NCBI GenBank assembly: GCA_964617995.1
Contig: CAZTXD010000009.1
Coordinates: 1-47,236, forward strand
Reading direction: 5' to 3'
DNA length: 47,236 bases
DNA from: CAZTXD01 sp964617995
Lineage (GTDB): Bacteria; Actinomycetota; Acidimicrobiia; Spongiisociales; ZC4RG35
The notes under the pieces are model-generated. The model was not told the origin of the DNA and did no database searches. It saw only the letters and a list, made by a program, of their open reading frames with translations. The translations under genes were made by a program, and so were the position numbers. Of this stretch, positions 46,826 to 47,236 are shown one piece after another. Within the stretch, counting starts at the first letter, position 1. Every line of letters begins with the position of its first letter.

Positions 46826-47236
46826 CTATCCGGGGACGATGTTGTGGTTGTGGCGGAAGACGTTGTCGGGGTCGAAGCGGCGTTTCAAGGCTGCGAGCCG
46901 ATCGTATCGGGCGTCCCCGTAGCTGGCCCGCACCCGGTCCGGCTCGTCTCCGTCGAGGAAGTTGACATAGGCACCGAGCTGATACGGCTCGACGGCGGCG
47001 AAGAACTCCTTCACCCATGCTCTCTCGTCTGCGGCTGCGGGTTGGTGGGGTTTCCAGACGCCGTTGATGTTGATGCTGTGGGCAGAAGCACGGCCCGGAT
47101 AAGCGGTGGCGCTCTCCTCGACGTCGGACACCGCCCCTCCCTGCTGGAACAGGATGACGTAGCTGAGGGGGGAGAGAATCCTTGCCGAGTGCTCCACCAA
47201 TGCGTCGATGACGGAGTCCTCGAGTGAGGCGACGTC
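46826..47236 (-). CDS. FAD-linked oxidase, BBE-type C-terminus (partial)
   Basis: The gene runs off the right edge of the window, so only the last 136 codons are seen. They end with AYVNFLDGDEPDRVRASYGDARYDRLAALKRRFDPDNVFRHNHNI, the berberine-bridge-enzyme signature (YGxxxYDRLxxLKxxYDPxNxFRxNxNI). Such enzymes oxidise sugars or alkaloid-like compounds with covalent FAD. The flavin-binding half lies outside. It precedes the winged-helix gene on the same strand. Confidence 0.92.
   Translation of the reverse strand, partial: DVASLEDSVIDALVEHSARILSPLSYVILFQQGGAVSDVEESATAYPGRASAHSININGVWKPHQPAAADERAWVKEFFAAVEPYQLGAYVNFLDGDEPDRVRASYGDARYDRLAALKRRFDPDNVFRHNHNIVPG

Overview
The window looks like a metagenome-assembled piece of a high-GC actinomycete, most likely class Acidimicrobiia. 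The reasons are WhiB, a DosRS-like two-component pair, a DUF222/HNH gene behind a LexA box, many leaderless-looking starts with TANNNT about 6-8 bases upstream, and secreted proteins with cysteine-containing SLH-like repeats (GCNPPANDRFCPD). Two runs of N (22994-23003 and 39316-39415) are assembly gaps. The lineage call is inference from gene content.

Region 1 (1-6272) is the end of an integrative element: a MobF relaxase-helicase, a toxin-antitoxin locus whose PIN toxin gene is split by about 1 kb carrying a lipoprotein gene, and a tyrosine integrase beside a CAT-anticodon tRNA. The far end of the element lies outside the window.

Region 2 (6.3-29.3 kb) is ordinary chromosome: universal stress protein, Aat, an AidB-like/DAO-oxidase/quinone-reductase operon, an RRM protein plus DEAD-box helicase, release factor 3, a multicopper oxidase, a DosRS-like pair, transporters, a secreted SLH/polysaccharide-lyase/FG-GAP protein, an LLM oxidoreductase, and a MarR-MFS operon. 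Usp, the RRM protein and the helicase appear to start on non-standard codons (ATA, ATC, GTC).

Region 3 (29.5-38.9 kb) is the highlight. It is a general-stress island with a SigF/SigB-type sigma factor, an RsbW-like protein, a STAS protein, WhiB, a BON protein, CsbD, DUF7218, DUF6328, DUF6131 and small unknown genes. It also holds an ABC-2 exporter, a coiled-coil membrane protein and a lipoprotein. Nine sites of the form GTTT-N15/16-GGGTAN (one GGATAT) sit in front of these genes in the right orientation, so the sigma factor probably controls its own neighbourhood. CsbD (in-frame amber) and DUF7218 (frameshift) are each broken by one small lesion.

Region 4 (39-47.2 kb) holds an SLH-like/helix-hairpin-helix secreted protein with a gap in its repeats, the SOS-controlled DUF222/HNH gene, a sulfur module (ArsR-rhodanese regulator, divergent MBL-rhodanese protein, MFS transporter), TatD, a winged-helix YcaQ-like protein, and the 3' end of a BBE-type FAD oxidase gene.
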